From: Chloroflexota bacterium
GTDB lineage: Bacteria; Chloroflexota; FW602-bin22; JACPRP01
Direction of reading: 5' to 3'
NCBI GenBank assembly: GCA_016210495.1
Contig: JACQUC010000114.1
Span: forward strand, 1-64,000
DNA length: 64,000 nt
Part shown: positions 25,372 through 34,087 of the stretch, in pieces
How positions within the stretch are numbered: the first letter of the stretch is position 1
How the letters are laid out: every line of letters starts with the position of its first letter
Program-made: the position numbers and the translations under genes
Notes under the pieces: generated by a model
Seen by the model: the letters and a program-made list of their open reading frames with translations, nothing else
Told to the model about the DNA's origin: nothing
Database searches by the model: none

Positions 25372-26550
25372 TTGGTGGTTGAAGCCCTGAGCGCACCAGG
25401 GTTACGAAACTTTAATGGTACCGCGGCTGGGCGTCAGCAGGAATTAACTTTTCCCGGCTATGATTCGTACGGTCGGCCATTTACGGCCACACCAAGGCTC
25501 GCGGCGAGCAGACTCGCTTATGAAGCCGAAGAGGACGTAGAAGTGGAAGGCAGTACGGGAATCAAAATCCATCACCTAATCGACTACGCGGACAGAAGTG
25601 CGCTTGATGAGACGCTGGAGGCGATGTGCCGCCTGCTGCAGGCCGACAGATGTTCCATATTGCTGCGGATGGAAGGGCTCGACGAATTCGTTGTTGCCAG
25701 GGCTAAAGGCCTTTCACAGGAGGTCGCCGCGTCGACCAGGGTGAAGTTGGGCGAAGGGGTCGCCGGTCTCGTGGCCCAAGCCCAGCGACCTATCCTCGTG
25801 AAGGATGCGTCCGAGGAGCCCGGTTTGCCAAGCCGAAACAGTGGGCGGTATCTCACGGAGTCGTTCGTCAGCGCGCCCGTCGTGGTTGCCGGACGAACGT
25901 ATGGCGTGGTCAACGCGGCGGACAAGCTGCACGGTGATACTTTCACCGCCGAAGACCTATCCAACCTCGTGCTTCTTGCCCAACTTATGGCCACGGCGAT
26001 AAGGAACGTTGTGTTGAGGACAGGTACCACTGGTACAAAGGACACCGACGAGCTAACGGGGCTGTGCAGTCGCTGCCACTTTGAAAAGCGTTTGCTGCAA
26101 GAGATCGAAAGGGCGAAGCGCTATCGGCACAGCCTGGGAATGCTTCTCGTAGACGTCGACAAGTTCAGGCATCTGAATCAAACCTACGGCCACCAAACGG
26201 GAAACGCCGTGCTCCGCTCTGTGGCGTCCGCCTTGTCGATGTCCGTGCGCCGCTACGATGTAGTCGCACGCCACGGGCCAGATGAGTTTGCCATGTTGCT
26301 ATCACGCGTGTCGGAGGACAGAGCAGCATCCGTGGCGGAGAGGATTCGCCACGCGGCGAAGAACTCCCAGCCCGCATCGTTCCCTAACATAACTGTTGCA
26401 ATAGGCGCATCAGCTTACCCTGTACCTGCCGGCAGCGCAGAGGAGCTGATCGAGCACGCGTCGGATGGGCTACAGCTTGCCAAAGAAACGGGCGGCGATA
26501 CGGTGTGCTGTTGGCCAGAGGATGACCTTTCACACGAGGGCTCAGTCTGA
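25372..26550 (+). CDS. GAF-GGDEF protein (variant GPDEF active site)
   Basis: 392 residues from a TTG without a clear ribosome binding site; the true start may lie up to about 60 codons later. A GAF sensor domain at about 80-220 (DETLEAMCRLLQADRCSILLR ... VPVVVAG-like strand). The GGDEF domain covers 225-385, with LVDVDKFRHLNQTYGH for metal and the active-site loop RHGPDEF in place of GGDEF. The inhibitory-site RxxD (RRYD) is retained. Gly-to-Pro in the catalytic loop casts doubt on diguanylate cyclase activity, and binding of c-di-GMP is possible. It lies between two response regulators on the same strand. Confidence 0.85.
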   Translation: MVVEALSAPGLRNFNGTAAGRQQELTFPGYDSYGRPFTATPRLAASRLAYEAEEDVEVEGSTGIKIHHLIDYADRSALDETLEAMCRLLQADRCSILLRMEGLDEFVVARAKGLSQEVAASTRVKLGEGVAGLVAQAQRPILVKDASEEPGLPSRNSGRYLTESFVSAPVVVAGRTYGVVNAADKLHGDTFTAEDLSNLVLLAQLMATAIRNVVLRTGTTGTKDTDELTGLCSRCHFEKRLLQEIERAKRYRHSLGMLLVDVDKFRHLNQTYGHQTGNAVLRSVASALSMSVRRYDVVARHGPDEFAMLLSRVSEDRAASVAERIRHAAKNSQPASFPNITVAIGASAYPVPAGSAEELIEHASDGLQLAKETGGDTVCCWPEDDLSHEGSV

Positions 26551-26574
26551 GATCCAGGCCTGAGGAGGTAGACA

Positions 26575-27309
26575 GTGCAAGTTCTTGTAGTCGACGACGA
26601 CCCAATGATATGCAAGGTGGCCACCTTTGTGCTGGCAGATGGAGGCTACACGGTCACTTCCGCATTCACCATTCAGGCGGCTTGGCGCTTCGTTCAAGAG
26701 CAAGACCCTGACCTGATCGTCCTTGACGTGAAAATGCCCGACGGCAGCGGTTTCGAGTTCTGCGAGCGTCTTCGACAAGACAACTATAAGATGCCCGTGA
26801 TATTTCTTACCGGAAGATCTGAGATCAGCACGAAGCTATATGGGCTGGAGTTAGGCGCTGACGACTACATCGTCAAGCCGTTCGAGCCCGCTGAGCTCGT
26901 CGCCAGAGCCAAAGCTGTGCTGCGCCGCTTCAAAGTCTCCAACTCGCTTTTCCCGAAGACCTGGGTCAGAGTCGGCGGGCTGGAGCTAAACACCAGCGAG
27001 CTGAAGGTAACGTTGCCTGGCAGAAAGGTCGTGGACCTGACGCCCACCGAAATGAAGATACTGCACTGCCTGATGGAGAACGCCGGCCACGTCGTCTCCA
27101 AGGATAGCCTGCTGGACAACATCTGGAACTGGGATCACGACGGCGCTCGAAGTGAGATCGCCGTCTACATCAGCAGGCTCAGAAAGAAGATAGAGAGAGA
27201 CTCATCGAATCCGGATTACATTCACGTCATCAGAGGTATCGGATACCGCTTCGTCGCACCATTAGGAGCTACTGATGGCCACAGCGTCGCCGGCAACCAA
27301 AGGCAATAG
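26575..27309 (+). CDS. OmpR/PhoB-type response regulator
   Basis: 244 residues, GTG start with AGGAGG nine bases upstream. Canonical receiver: Asp7-Asp8-Asp9, phosphoacceptor Asp51 (LIVLDVKMPDG), Thr79 and Lys101 (VKPFEP). Winged-helix output follows (DLTPTEMKILHCLM ... VYISRLRKKI ... HVIRGIGYRF). Coupled to the kinase gene that starts 35 bases before its stop, so the two form a cognate pair. The C-terminal tail ATDGHSVAGNQRQ is encoded in the overlap. Targets unknown; the position suggests control of the glycan genes. Confidence 0.95.
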   Translation: MQVLVVDDDPMICKVATFVLADGGYTVTSAFTIQAAWRFVQEQDPDLIVLDVKMPDGSGFEFCERLRQDNYKMPVIFLTGRSEISTKLYGLELGADDYIVKPFEPAELVARAKAVLRRFKVSNSLFPKTWVRVGGLELNTSELKVTLPGRKVVDLTPTEMKILHCLMENAGHVVSKDSLLDNIWNWDHDGARSEIAVYISRLRKKIERDSSNPDYIHVIRGIGYRFVAPLGATDGHSVAGNQRQ

Positions 27310-28138
27310 ATCTATGCTTCGGCAGGCCGCGCGCCCAGATCAGCCGGATGTTGGCGACTGCTCGCGGAACACGCGCGAGTCCCCAGCCAATAGCGCCCAA
27401 CTGCTCGAATTAGTAGGACTCATATCCCACGAGCTGCGGACGCCCATCAGCACCATAAGCGCCTCGGTAGACCTGATCTTGACCGAACGAATGGGCACGC
27501 TGCAGCCTTTGCAGAGAGAGTTCCTGACGTCGGTGAAGCTTAGCGCGAGGCAAATCATCCGCCTGGCCGAAGACATCCTCAATCTTTACCGGGCTGAAGC
27601 AGGGCAGCTACGCTTGCGCCTGGACTCGGTCGACCTCCACCAGGTCGCCGGGCACGCCGTCGAGCAAATGGAGCCTTTGGCTGCCCAGTACCAAGTCTCG
27701 CTATTGAATCAGGTGGATAGCTTGCTCCCGCCTATCCTGGCCGACGGGCTTCGGCTGGAACAGGTGCTGATGAACCTGATCGGGAACGCGGTCAAGTTCA
27801 TCCATCAGGGTGGAAGTATCGCCATCAGAGCGGCCGATGGGCACGGTATGCTAGTTGTGAGCGTGCACGACGCGGGCGCGATACCGTCGGCAAAGAAAGA
27901 CAAGATCTTCGAGCGCTTACTCCTCGCCAGCAACGTCGAGGCCCAGGGGACAATCGGATCGGGCCTTGGGCTGGTAGCGGCTAAGCTCATCGTTGAGCAG
28001 CACGGTGGCCAAATCTGGGTGGATAGGGAGCCGGGTAAACGCAGCGCGTTTCATTTCTCCATTCCAAAGCTCCAGCAGAGAGTGTGCACGTCTACTTCCA
28101 GAAGAGCCAGCCTCCTGTCCAGGGTATCCCGGTCATAA
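27275..28138 (+). CDS. Soluble histidine kinase without a sensor domain
   Basis: 287 residues. ATG at 27275 lies inside the regulator gene and has AGGAG six bases upstream. H-box LISHELRTPIS (His52), N-box LMNLIGNAVKFI, G1-like VSVHDAGAIP (the second Gly of DxGxG is Ile) and G2 GSGLGLVAAKLIVEQHGG. No transmembrane segment and only about 45 residues before the H-box, so it must receive signals from a partner such as the GAF protein. The altered G1 box may slow ATP use. Basic Ser/Arg-rich C-terminal tail. Confidence 0.92.
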   Translation: MATASPATKGNRSMLRQAARPDQPDVGDCSRNTRESPANSAQLLELVGLISHELRTPISTISASVDLILTERMGTLQPLQREFLTSVKLSARQIIRLAEDILNLYRAEAGQLRLRLDSVDLHQVAGHAVEQMEPLAAQYQVSLLNQVDSLLPPILADGLRLEQVLMNLIGNAVKFIHQGGSIAIRAADGHGMLVVSVHDAGAIPSAKKDKIFERLLLASNVEAQGTIGSGLGLVAAKLIVEQHGGQIWVDREPGKRSAFHFSIPKLQQRVCTSTSRRASLLSRVSRS

Positions 28139-28311
28139 GACCCCCGAGTTGTGGGCAGATGTAGCCAACCTGTAGCTTTGCTCCCCCGCCACAGCCTCCA
28201 GATACCAAAGGGTAAAAAAGTTGTGATTCAACGGCGCACGATTGCTCGGCCCGTTTTCATCCTGCTGGGATAGCATGGCGTCGATCAAGTCCGATGGATC
28301 GAGGGCCGTTG

Positions 28312-29379
28312 ATGAGCACCGCTAACTGCAGAGGTGACCCCGATGCCCCCAGCGCATCCCCTTTCCCAACGAAGGAACGCATCGCCATCGTAATCCAGGA
28401 TGACAACACGCGAAAGCTTCTCAATCACGTCTTCGTCGAAGACGGCTTCGACGTGCTCCAACTGGGCGACGCCGATGACGTGCTGAGCTCGATCGCATTG
28501 ACCCTCCCCAGCCTCGTTGTGCTGGATTGCTCTTTAAGACGCCACGATAGCTACGCCTTGTGCGGCTCCCTGCGAGAAGAGCAGCGGACAGGGTTGATTC
28601 CAGTCCTACTGCTGGGCGCTGGAGACGCCTCCGTGGACCGGGTAAAGGCAATGGAGTCGGGGGCGGACGACTACATCCAGGGCCCTTATGATCATGGCGA
28701 GCTCGTCTTGCGTATCAAGCGTCTGCTAGGGCAGTTCCACGACCAAAAGACCCATCCTCGGGAACACCCTATCTCACGGCTGAGGCGAGACGCAATTCAG
28801 AAGATCGAAGGCCGCCTCTTCTCGACTTCTGACTGGGCTCTGCTCTACGTCGATCTGCACAACTTCAGGGCATTCAATGATCGTTACGGGTCGGCCAAGG
28901 GAGACCAGATACTGCAAGCGCTTGGGAGAATCATCGTCGAAGCGGTGATCCAGCGAGGCGAACAAGAGGACATCGTCTCGCATCTGGGCTGCGACCGCTA
29001 CGTGGTGGCCACGACCGTGTTTAATGCTGATAGCGTGGCGCGCCAGATCATTCAGGACTTCGAGCAGGCACTCCTACAATATCGCGACAAAACACATCAA
29101 GCCACGGGTCGCGTGAGCCGAGAGCGCCGCGCCCGGTTCATCGAGCACCAGAACCGTCCTGCGGCAGACGGGCAGCCGACGGAGGGCGAGTGGGACGTAC
29201 CGAGCAAATCGCTCCTTCCCTCCGTCTTGATCGGCATTGTCACACGGGAAAACACGGATGCGGTGACCCTGGGCGAAATCATCGAAATCGCCCGGCAGGT
29301 ACGGGGCCTTGCGAAGGGTAGGACGGGCAGCGCGTACGTCAAAGATCGCCGCGTGGTTTCCGTTGGGCAAGACACTTAA
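28312..29379 (+). CDS. Receiver-GGDEF protein with degenerate catalytic site
   Basis: 355 residues from the ATG at 28312 (GAGGG six bases upstream; an ATG at 28294 is less likely). Receiver at about 20-135 keeps Asp72 (LVVLDCSL) but has Gln in place of the conserved Lys (DDYIQGPY). The GGDEF-like domain at about 150-340 keeps LLYVDLHNFRAFNDRYG, but the active-site loop reads HLGCDRYVV, so cyclase chemistry is excluded. An Arg-rich insertion (RVSRERRARFIEHQ) interrupts it. Probably a phosphorylation-responsive binding or scaffold protein. Third deviant signalling protein of the island. Confidence 0.82.
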   Translation: MSTANCRGDPDAPSASPFPTKERIAIVIQDDNTRKLLNHVFVEDGFDVLQLGDADDVLSSIALTLPSLVVLDCSLRRHDSYALCGSLREEQRTGLIPVLLLGAGDASVDRVKAMESGADDYIQGPYDHGELVLRIKRLLGQFHDQKTHPREHPISRLRRDAIQKIEGRLFSTSDWALLYVDLHNFRAFNDRYGSAKGDQILQALGRIIVEAVIQRGEQEDIVSHLGCDRYVVATTVFNADSVARQIIQDFEQALLQYRDKTHQATGRVSRERRARFIEHQNRPAADGQPTEGEWDVPSKSLLPSVLIGIVTRENTDAVTLGEIIEIARQVRGLAKGRTGSAYVKDRRVVSVGQDT

Positions 29380-29506
29380 TATTTTGTAACAGTCATCGCA
29401 CTCAATTTTCAAAGGCGTTTCACGCCCCTCACGTATGATGAATCCGCCAGAAGCCCACAGTCGCCAAACATGTTCTTGGCAAACAGAGTTGAAAGGGCCG
29501 AGCGCG

Positions 29507-30970
29507 ATGAAGATTTCTCTCATTTCACCCAAATGGGACAGGATGGTTCTAAGCTACCCCCCCCTGGGGCTGGCATACCTGGCAGCCGCTCTCGAGCAAC
29601 ACAAGCACCAGGTGGCCATCCATACCTTTAGCCTGCGCCCGGAGTCGTCTCCCGAAGAGAATGTGGGTGAGGTCGCCGCGTTCGGCCCCGACATCGTAGG
29701 AATCACGGCGATGACAAACGCTTACTTCGGCGCCGTCAAGCTGGCGGAGCAGATTAAGGCGGCATTAGGATGTCCCATAGTGTTCGGCGGGCCACATCCT
29801 ACCGTGATGCCCGAGAGGACGGCGGCAGAGCCCAGCGTAACCTGTGTTGTATGCGGAGAGGGAGAGGAAACGGTAGTCGAGTTGGTAGAGGCGCTGGGAC
29901 GCGGACTCCCCTTGCACAGCATACGAGGCATTTGCTTTCGACAGGATGGGGCTACGATCCGCACTGCCCCGCGACCATTGATCGAAGATCTAGACACGTT
30001 ACCGTTCCCGGCCCGCCACCTTCTAGACCTGGCACAGTTTCCCTTGCAAGCCAAGGATGGCCGGCCAATGGCAACCCTCGTGACCAGCCGTGGTTGCCCC
30101 TACGATTGCAGCTACTGTTTCAAAGGCCTGTTCGGACGAACTTATCGACAGCGTAGCTGCCAGAACGTCGTCGCCGAGTTGAAGGCCGTCATACAAGACC
30201 ATGCCATCACCAATTTCTATTTTGTCGACGACCTTTTCACGGCCAACCAGAAATGGCTGCACGAGTTCACCCAGTTGCTATTGGACGAAGACCTGGGCAT
30301 CCGCTGGCAGTGCCTGGCCCGAGTCGACCGGGTGAATCCGGAGCTCCTCGGGAAGATGCATCTCGCCGGCTGTCGAGAGATTCACTTCGGGATCGAGTCT
30401 GGCAATCAAGCGCTGCTGGATGCCGTCAGTAAGCACATATCGCTCGACCACGCTCGCAAGGCCGTCCGCTGGGCAAAAGACGCCAAAATGATAACCAAGG
30501 GCTATTTTATGCTGGGTCTGCCCGCCGAAACGGAGGAAACGGCCGAGCAGACGATCAATCTTGCCTGTGAGCTCGGCCTTGACGAGGCTATGTTCTCGAT
30601 CACCACCCCGTTCCCGGGAACGCGGCTCTGGCACGCGTACGTCACAGATGCACGCTACCTGCAGTTCACCAAGGACTTCGCAAGAGCCTACTATTTCGGC
30701 GTCAATTCTGACGAGGCTAGGCCGTTCTTCAATCTCTCGAACCTGACCGACAAACGACTGATGGAACTGGCCACAGACGCGCCCAACAAGTTCGAAGCAC
30801 ACCGCAAAAAGCGATTGTACGGGGCCGTGTTTGGAGAGAAGCTCGGCGCACTGCTTTGGTGGATTTCCCAGATTAGCTTCCTGAGAGTCATGGCCAGGGG
30901 ACTCAAGAGATTTGGCAGGCTCAGGCAATTGTCGAGTAACACGGCCGACACGGCGAGGTTGTGGGCTTGA
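29507..30970 (+). CDS. B12-binding-domain radical SAM protein
   Basis: 487 residues from the ATG at 29507; the in-frame extension to 29435 does not resemble the family. N-terminal cobalamin-type domain: MKISLISPKW, YPPLGLAYLAAALE, IVGITAMTNAYFGA, VFGGPHPTVMPE and VCGEGEETVVEL. Cluster motif CPYDCSYC in TSRGCPYDCSYCFKG, then FVDDLFTANQKWLHEF and HFGIESGNQALLDAVSK, both typical of BchE-like enzymes. The C-terminal part (about 400-487) is unassigned. Same general type as the gene at 22780 and the N-terminal half of 32114. Confidence 0.92.
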   Translation: MKISLISPKWDRMVLSYPPLGLAYLAAALEQHKHQVAIHTFSLRPESSPEENVGEVAAFGPDIVGITAMTNAYFGAVKLAEQIKAALGCPIVFGGPHPTVMPERTAAEPSVTCVVCGEGEETVVELVEALGRGLPLHSIRGICFRQDGATIRTAPRPLIEDLDTLPFPARHLLDLAQFPLQAKDGRPMATLVTSRGCPYDCSYCFKGLFGRTYRQRSCQNVVAELKAVIQDHAITNFYFVDDLFTANQKWLHEFTQLLLDEDLGIRWQCLARVDRVNPELLGKMHLAGCREIHFGIESGNQALLDAVSKHISLDHARKAVRWAKDAKMITKGYFMLGLPAETEETAEQTINLACELGLDEAMFSITTPFPGTRLWHAYVTDARYLQFTKDFARAYYFGVNSDEARPFFNLSNLTDKRLMELATDAPNKFEAHRKKRLYGAVFGEKLGALLWWISQISFLRVMARGLKRFGRLRQLSSNTADTARLWA

Positions 30971-31005
30971 ACGCACTTTCAAGGTTCCAGTGCAACACAC
31001 AAGAG

Positions 31006-31126
31006 CGTAGGGGCGTCCCGAAACGTCCCGAACGAGATCCCGCACGGCGGGAGGATCCCGATTCCATCGGGATCCTCCTCAGGCGGACGCCCGGGGTGGG
31101 GCAGGGCATTGCAGCCATGTGGCACC
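31006..31126. mobile_element. MITE-like element merging into the next gene's start
   Basis: Core CGTAGGGGCGTCCC and closing CGCCCGGGGTGGGG, with a 12-bp perfect internal hairpin GAGGATCCCGAT (31051-31062)/ATCGGGATCCTC (31066-31077). The right end GCAGCCATGTGGCACC corresponds to GCAGCCATTTCGCACC of the element at 49161. The ATG of the next gene (31117) lies in this end. Confidence 0.6.
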
Positions 31127-32142
31127 GAAAGCAAGGAAGGGTCTACGAGTGGCACAGGAAAGCGAGTCTCGCGCTCAAGTGGCTACACTACAGTCTGGGG
31201 CGGACGCGCAACCTGCCTAATCCGGACAGGATGTACCTGGAGTCCACCAATGTGTGCAATCTTTCCTGCGTTATGTGCCCGTCAGGCCGGAACCTTATGT
31301 CCAGGCCCAAAGGATTTATGAGCTTCGATCTATTCAGGAGCATCGTGGACGAGATGGCGCGCAGAGTGCAGGTAACAACGCTTCACATCTGGGGTGAGCC
31401 GCTTCTGCATCCCCAGATCTTCGATATGATCGCCTATTGCCGGAAGGCAGGCTTGCACAGCGAGATATCTACCAACGCCACCCTGCTCGATAGGCAGCGG
31501 GGCCGGGCGCTGATATCGGCGGGTGTAGGAACCGTTTACCTATGTCTCGACGGCGTGCAGAAACAAACCTATGAAATGATCCGCCAGGGGGCGGACTTCG
31601 AGCAGACCAGGTCAAACATCGCTGCGTTTCTGGACCTGAAGAACTCAGTGGGGCGCGAGACGCCGTACGTCAACCTCCAGATAATCGAGATGCGCCCGAC
31701 GATGGCCGAGATTGATGAATTCCATAAGCAGTGGCGTCTCCCGGGTGTCGACCACATCAACGTCAAGGCCTTCGATTCGTGGGGGAATCAAGTCGAGCAG
31801 ATAACCGGTTTGGGAGCCAACGGCCACCTAACGCCGGCCAGGCGATTCCGCTGCCCCAACCTCTGGTACCACGTCCACATTTACTGGGATGGCATGCTGG
31901 TATCCTGCGACCGGGACTTCGACGCGACCTATCCACTGGGCAACGTGTCGAGTGGCGTTATGAAGGCCTGGAATGGCGAACGGATGGCCCTGCTGCGCCG
32001 AAAACACGTCTTGAGCCAACTGGCCGATGTACCGGCCTGCAGTAACTGTGTCGAATGGAGTTGGTGGAAGCCCGGCATATTCATGGCCCACGGGAACGCA
32101 CCAGCGGAGAACGATGGACAGAAAACGCGTGACGCTCGTTAA
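31117..32142 (+). CDS. Radical SAM protein with SPASM/twitch domain
   Basis: 341 residues from the ATG at 31117; the longer frame from 30961 would translate a repeat. Cluster motif CNLSCVMC near residue 44, SAM-binding block [12 protein letters not shown], then LCLDGV and [11 protein letters not shown]-terminal cysteines in [15 protein letters not shown] and CSNCVEW suggest auxiliary [Fe-S] clusters. Resembles the MoaA/SkfB/anSME-type family; substrate unknown. The last 29 bases overlap the next gene, so the two are coupled. The start codon seems to come from a repeat end, so the original N-terminus may have been altered. Confidence 0.88.
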   Translation: MWHRKQGRVYEWHRKASLALKWLHYSLGRTRNLPNPDRMYLESTNVCNLSCVMCPSGRNLMSRPKGFMSFDLFRSIVDEMARRVQVTTLHIWGEPLLHPQIFDMIAYCRKAGLHSEISTNATLLDRQRGRALISAGVGTVYLCLDGVQKQTYEMIRQGADFEQTRSNIAAFLDLKNSVGRETPYVNLQIIEMRPTMAEIDEFHKQWRLPGVDHINVKAFDSWGNQVEQITGLGANGHLTPARRFRCPNLWYHVHIYWDGMLVSCDRDFDATYPLGNVSSGVMKAWNGERMALLRRKHVLSQLADVPACSNCVEWSWWKPGIFMAHGNAPAENDGQKTRDAR

Positions 32143-34087
32143 TCCACCTAGCCCCCCGGGGACCGTGGCGAATCGAGAGGGCGCCGGTGGCCTCGGCGCT
32201 ATTTGTTCCAGCCCGCCCGGGTTCACGTACCCGCTGCAGACCATAGCTTACGTGGCAGCCGCACTGAATACGAGGGGTTACAGCGTGGGCGTTGTCGACG
32301 CGGTTGGTGGCAACTGCAAGATCGAAGGCACATTGCGCCAGATCGCCAAGCGGCAGCCTGATGTTATCGGGGTTTTCTTATCCTTTGCCACACTCCCAGA
32401 CGACATTAGTTTCGTACGCGCGCTGAGCCAGATCAAGCGACAGGGGAAGATCGTACTGTTCGGCGCCTCGACACCTTTCATTTCGGACCGAATCCAGGAT
32501 GCGCCCGTGGACGTCGTACTGGTTGGCGAGGCAGAGGCCGCGTTCGCTCCCTTATGCGACGCTGTACTGTCTGGCGCCTTTGACAGCTCCGGGACAAACA
32601 TCGCCTCCGCCGATGCGTTGGCGTGTTCGCAGTACAAGGCCGGGCAGATTCAAGACGTCGACTCGTTGCCGCTTCCCGCCTGGGAGCTGGTCTACCGAAA
32701 GCCACCATGGCTACTCTCCCTATCCGCCAGTCGAGGCTGTCCGGAAAGCTGCGCCTACTGTCCCTACGTCGTCGCCCAGGGCAACAGGTTGCGCACGCGA
32801 TCTACCGAAGCCGTGTGCGACGAGCTGCGCTACATCGCCAAACGATTTAGGCCTTCGAGGATCGTATTTAGAGATCCAGTCTTCGCCGCCGATCGGCAAA
32901 AGGCGAGTCAGCTTTGCGAGACGATTCTTGTCGAAGGCCTGAACATCTCATGGGAGTGCGAGTCACGCCCGGAGCACTTCGACGTCGACCTACTGAAACT
33001 GATGAAGCGAGCCGGGTGCGAGGAAGTGAAAATCGGCATCGAAACCGCCGACGGAGACCTTTTGCACTCCCTGCGGCGAGTCCCCTCGCCGTCACACGCA
33101 GCCGAATACCTGGATCACGCAGCCCTCGTGATGAGGACCTGTCGTGAGCTAGGACTGAGTTGCCGCGCCTTCGTAATGATCGGCCTTCCTGGAGACACGG
33201 CCTTGGGCCTGGCCGAGACCAAAACCTATCTAGAGAGTGCATCCCCCGCGGGACTCAACGTGAAGCGTTTCGAGAGCTACCCCGGGATCAAGACTCCGCA
33301 ACTGTCCGGACGAAGCATAGATTTCCCCGAGGCAAAACACCTCTACCTGTTGAGAGAACAAATCGAGGAGAAGGCGAGCAAAGCGCCACGACACAGGCAT
33401 CGTTCTCGATCCAAGACCATCCTGCTGCGAACGATGATGAGGTTTGCGGACGCACACATTGTTGGGACGATCTTTCGAACGATCGCCGGACGGCTAGCAG
33501 GACAGTACAAGGACAGAAGGATGCTGGCCTATCTAACGAGCAAGCCGTACGTCTCCCCACGAGCCACTATCAAGTGTGCATCCCTCTGCATCGGACAGAA
33601 CTGCTTCATAGACGACTCTGTAACGATTTTCAGCGCGAATCACGACGGCGAGGTCAGGCTGGGACAGGGCGTCCACCTGTACCGGGGCACGAATATTGAG
33701 GTCGGGGCCGGTGGCAGCGTCATCATAGGGGCCAACACGCACGTCCAGGGGCCGTGCGACTTCAAGGGCTTTGGGGCCGCCATAATCATAGGCTCTGAAG
33801 TTCAGATAGCACCTTATTGCACCCTAAGCTCTTACGATCACGCCTTCGACGATCTTACCCGACCGATCCTGGCGCAAGGCCTGGTGACGAAGGGTGATAC
33901 GGTCATCGAGGACGACGTGTGGCTCGGGTCCGGGGTGAAGGTACTCGCGGGCGTCCGCGTCGGCACAGGCGCAGTGGTGGGCGCCGGGTCGGTGGTAACG
34001 AAAGATATTCCACCCTACTCCGTCGCCGCTGGCGTGCCGGCCAGAGTTATTCGGACTAGAGGTAGCCGCATTGACGCACGCGCCTGA
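32114..34087 (+). CDS. Fusion of B12-type radical SAM enzyme and left-handed beta-helix acyltransferase
   Basis: 657 residues from the ATG at 32114. Residues 1-180 form a cobalamin-binding-type domain ([11 protein letters not shown] ... [19 protein letters not shown] ... [11 protein letters not shown]). Residues 200-430 are radical SAM with Cys209, Cys213 and Cys216 ([11 protein letters not shown]) and [13 protein letters not shown]. Residues of about 475-650 are a hexapeptide-repeat acyltransferase ([69 protein letters not shown]) with the catalytic-type His in SSYDHAF. No frameshift separates the halves. The joint suggests that one substrate is both radically modified and O- or N-acylated. 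Confidence 0.88.
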   Translation: MDRKRVTLVNPPSPPGTVANREGAGGLGAICSSPPGFTYPLQTIAYVAAALNTRGYSVGVVDAVGGNCKIEGTLRQIAKRQPDVIGVFLSFATLPDDISFVRALSQIKRQGKIVLFGASTPFISDRIQDAPVDVVLVGEAEAAFAPLCDAVLSGAFDSSGTNIASADALACSQYKAGQIQDVDSLPLPAWELVYRKPPWLLSLSASRGCPESCAYCPYVVAQGNRLRTRSTEAVCDELRYIAKRFRPSRIVFRDPVFAADRQKASQLCETILVEGLNISWECESRPEHFDVDLLKLMKRAGCEEVKIGIETADGDLLHSLRRVPSPSHAAEYLDHAALVMRTCRELGLSCRAFVMIGLPGDTALGLAETKTYLESASPAGLNVKRFESYPGIKTPQLSGRSIDFPEAKHLYLLREQIEEKASKAPRHRHRSRSKTILLRTMMRFADAHIVGTIFRTIAGRLAGQYKDRRMLAYLTSKPYVSPRATIKCASLCIGQNCFIDDSVTIFSANHDGEVRLGQGVHLYRGTNIEVGAGGSVIIGANTHVQGPCDFKGFGAAIIIGSEVQIAPYCTLSSYDHAFDDLTRPILAQGLVTKGDTVIEDDVWLGSGVKVLAGVRVGTGAVVGAGSVVTKDIPPYSVAAGVPARVIRTRGSRIDARA

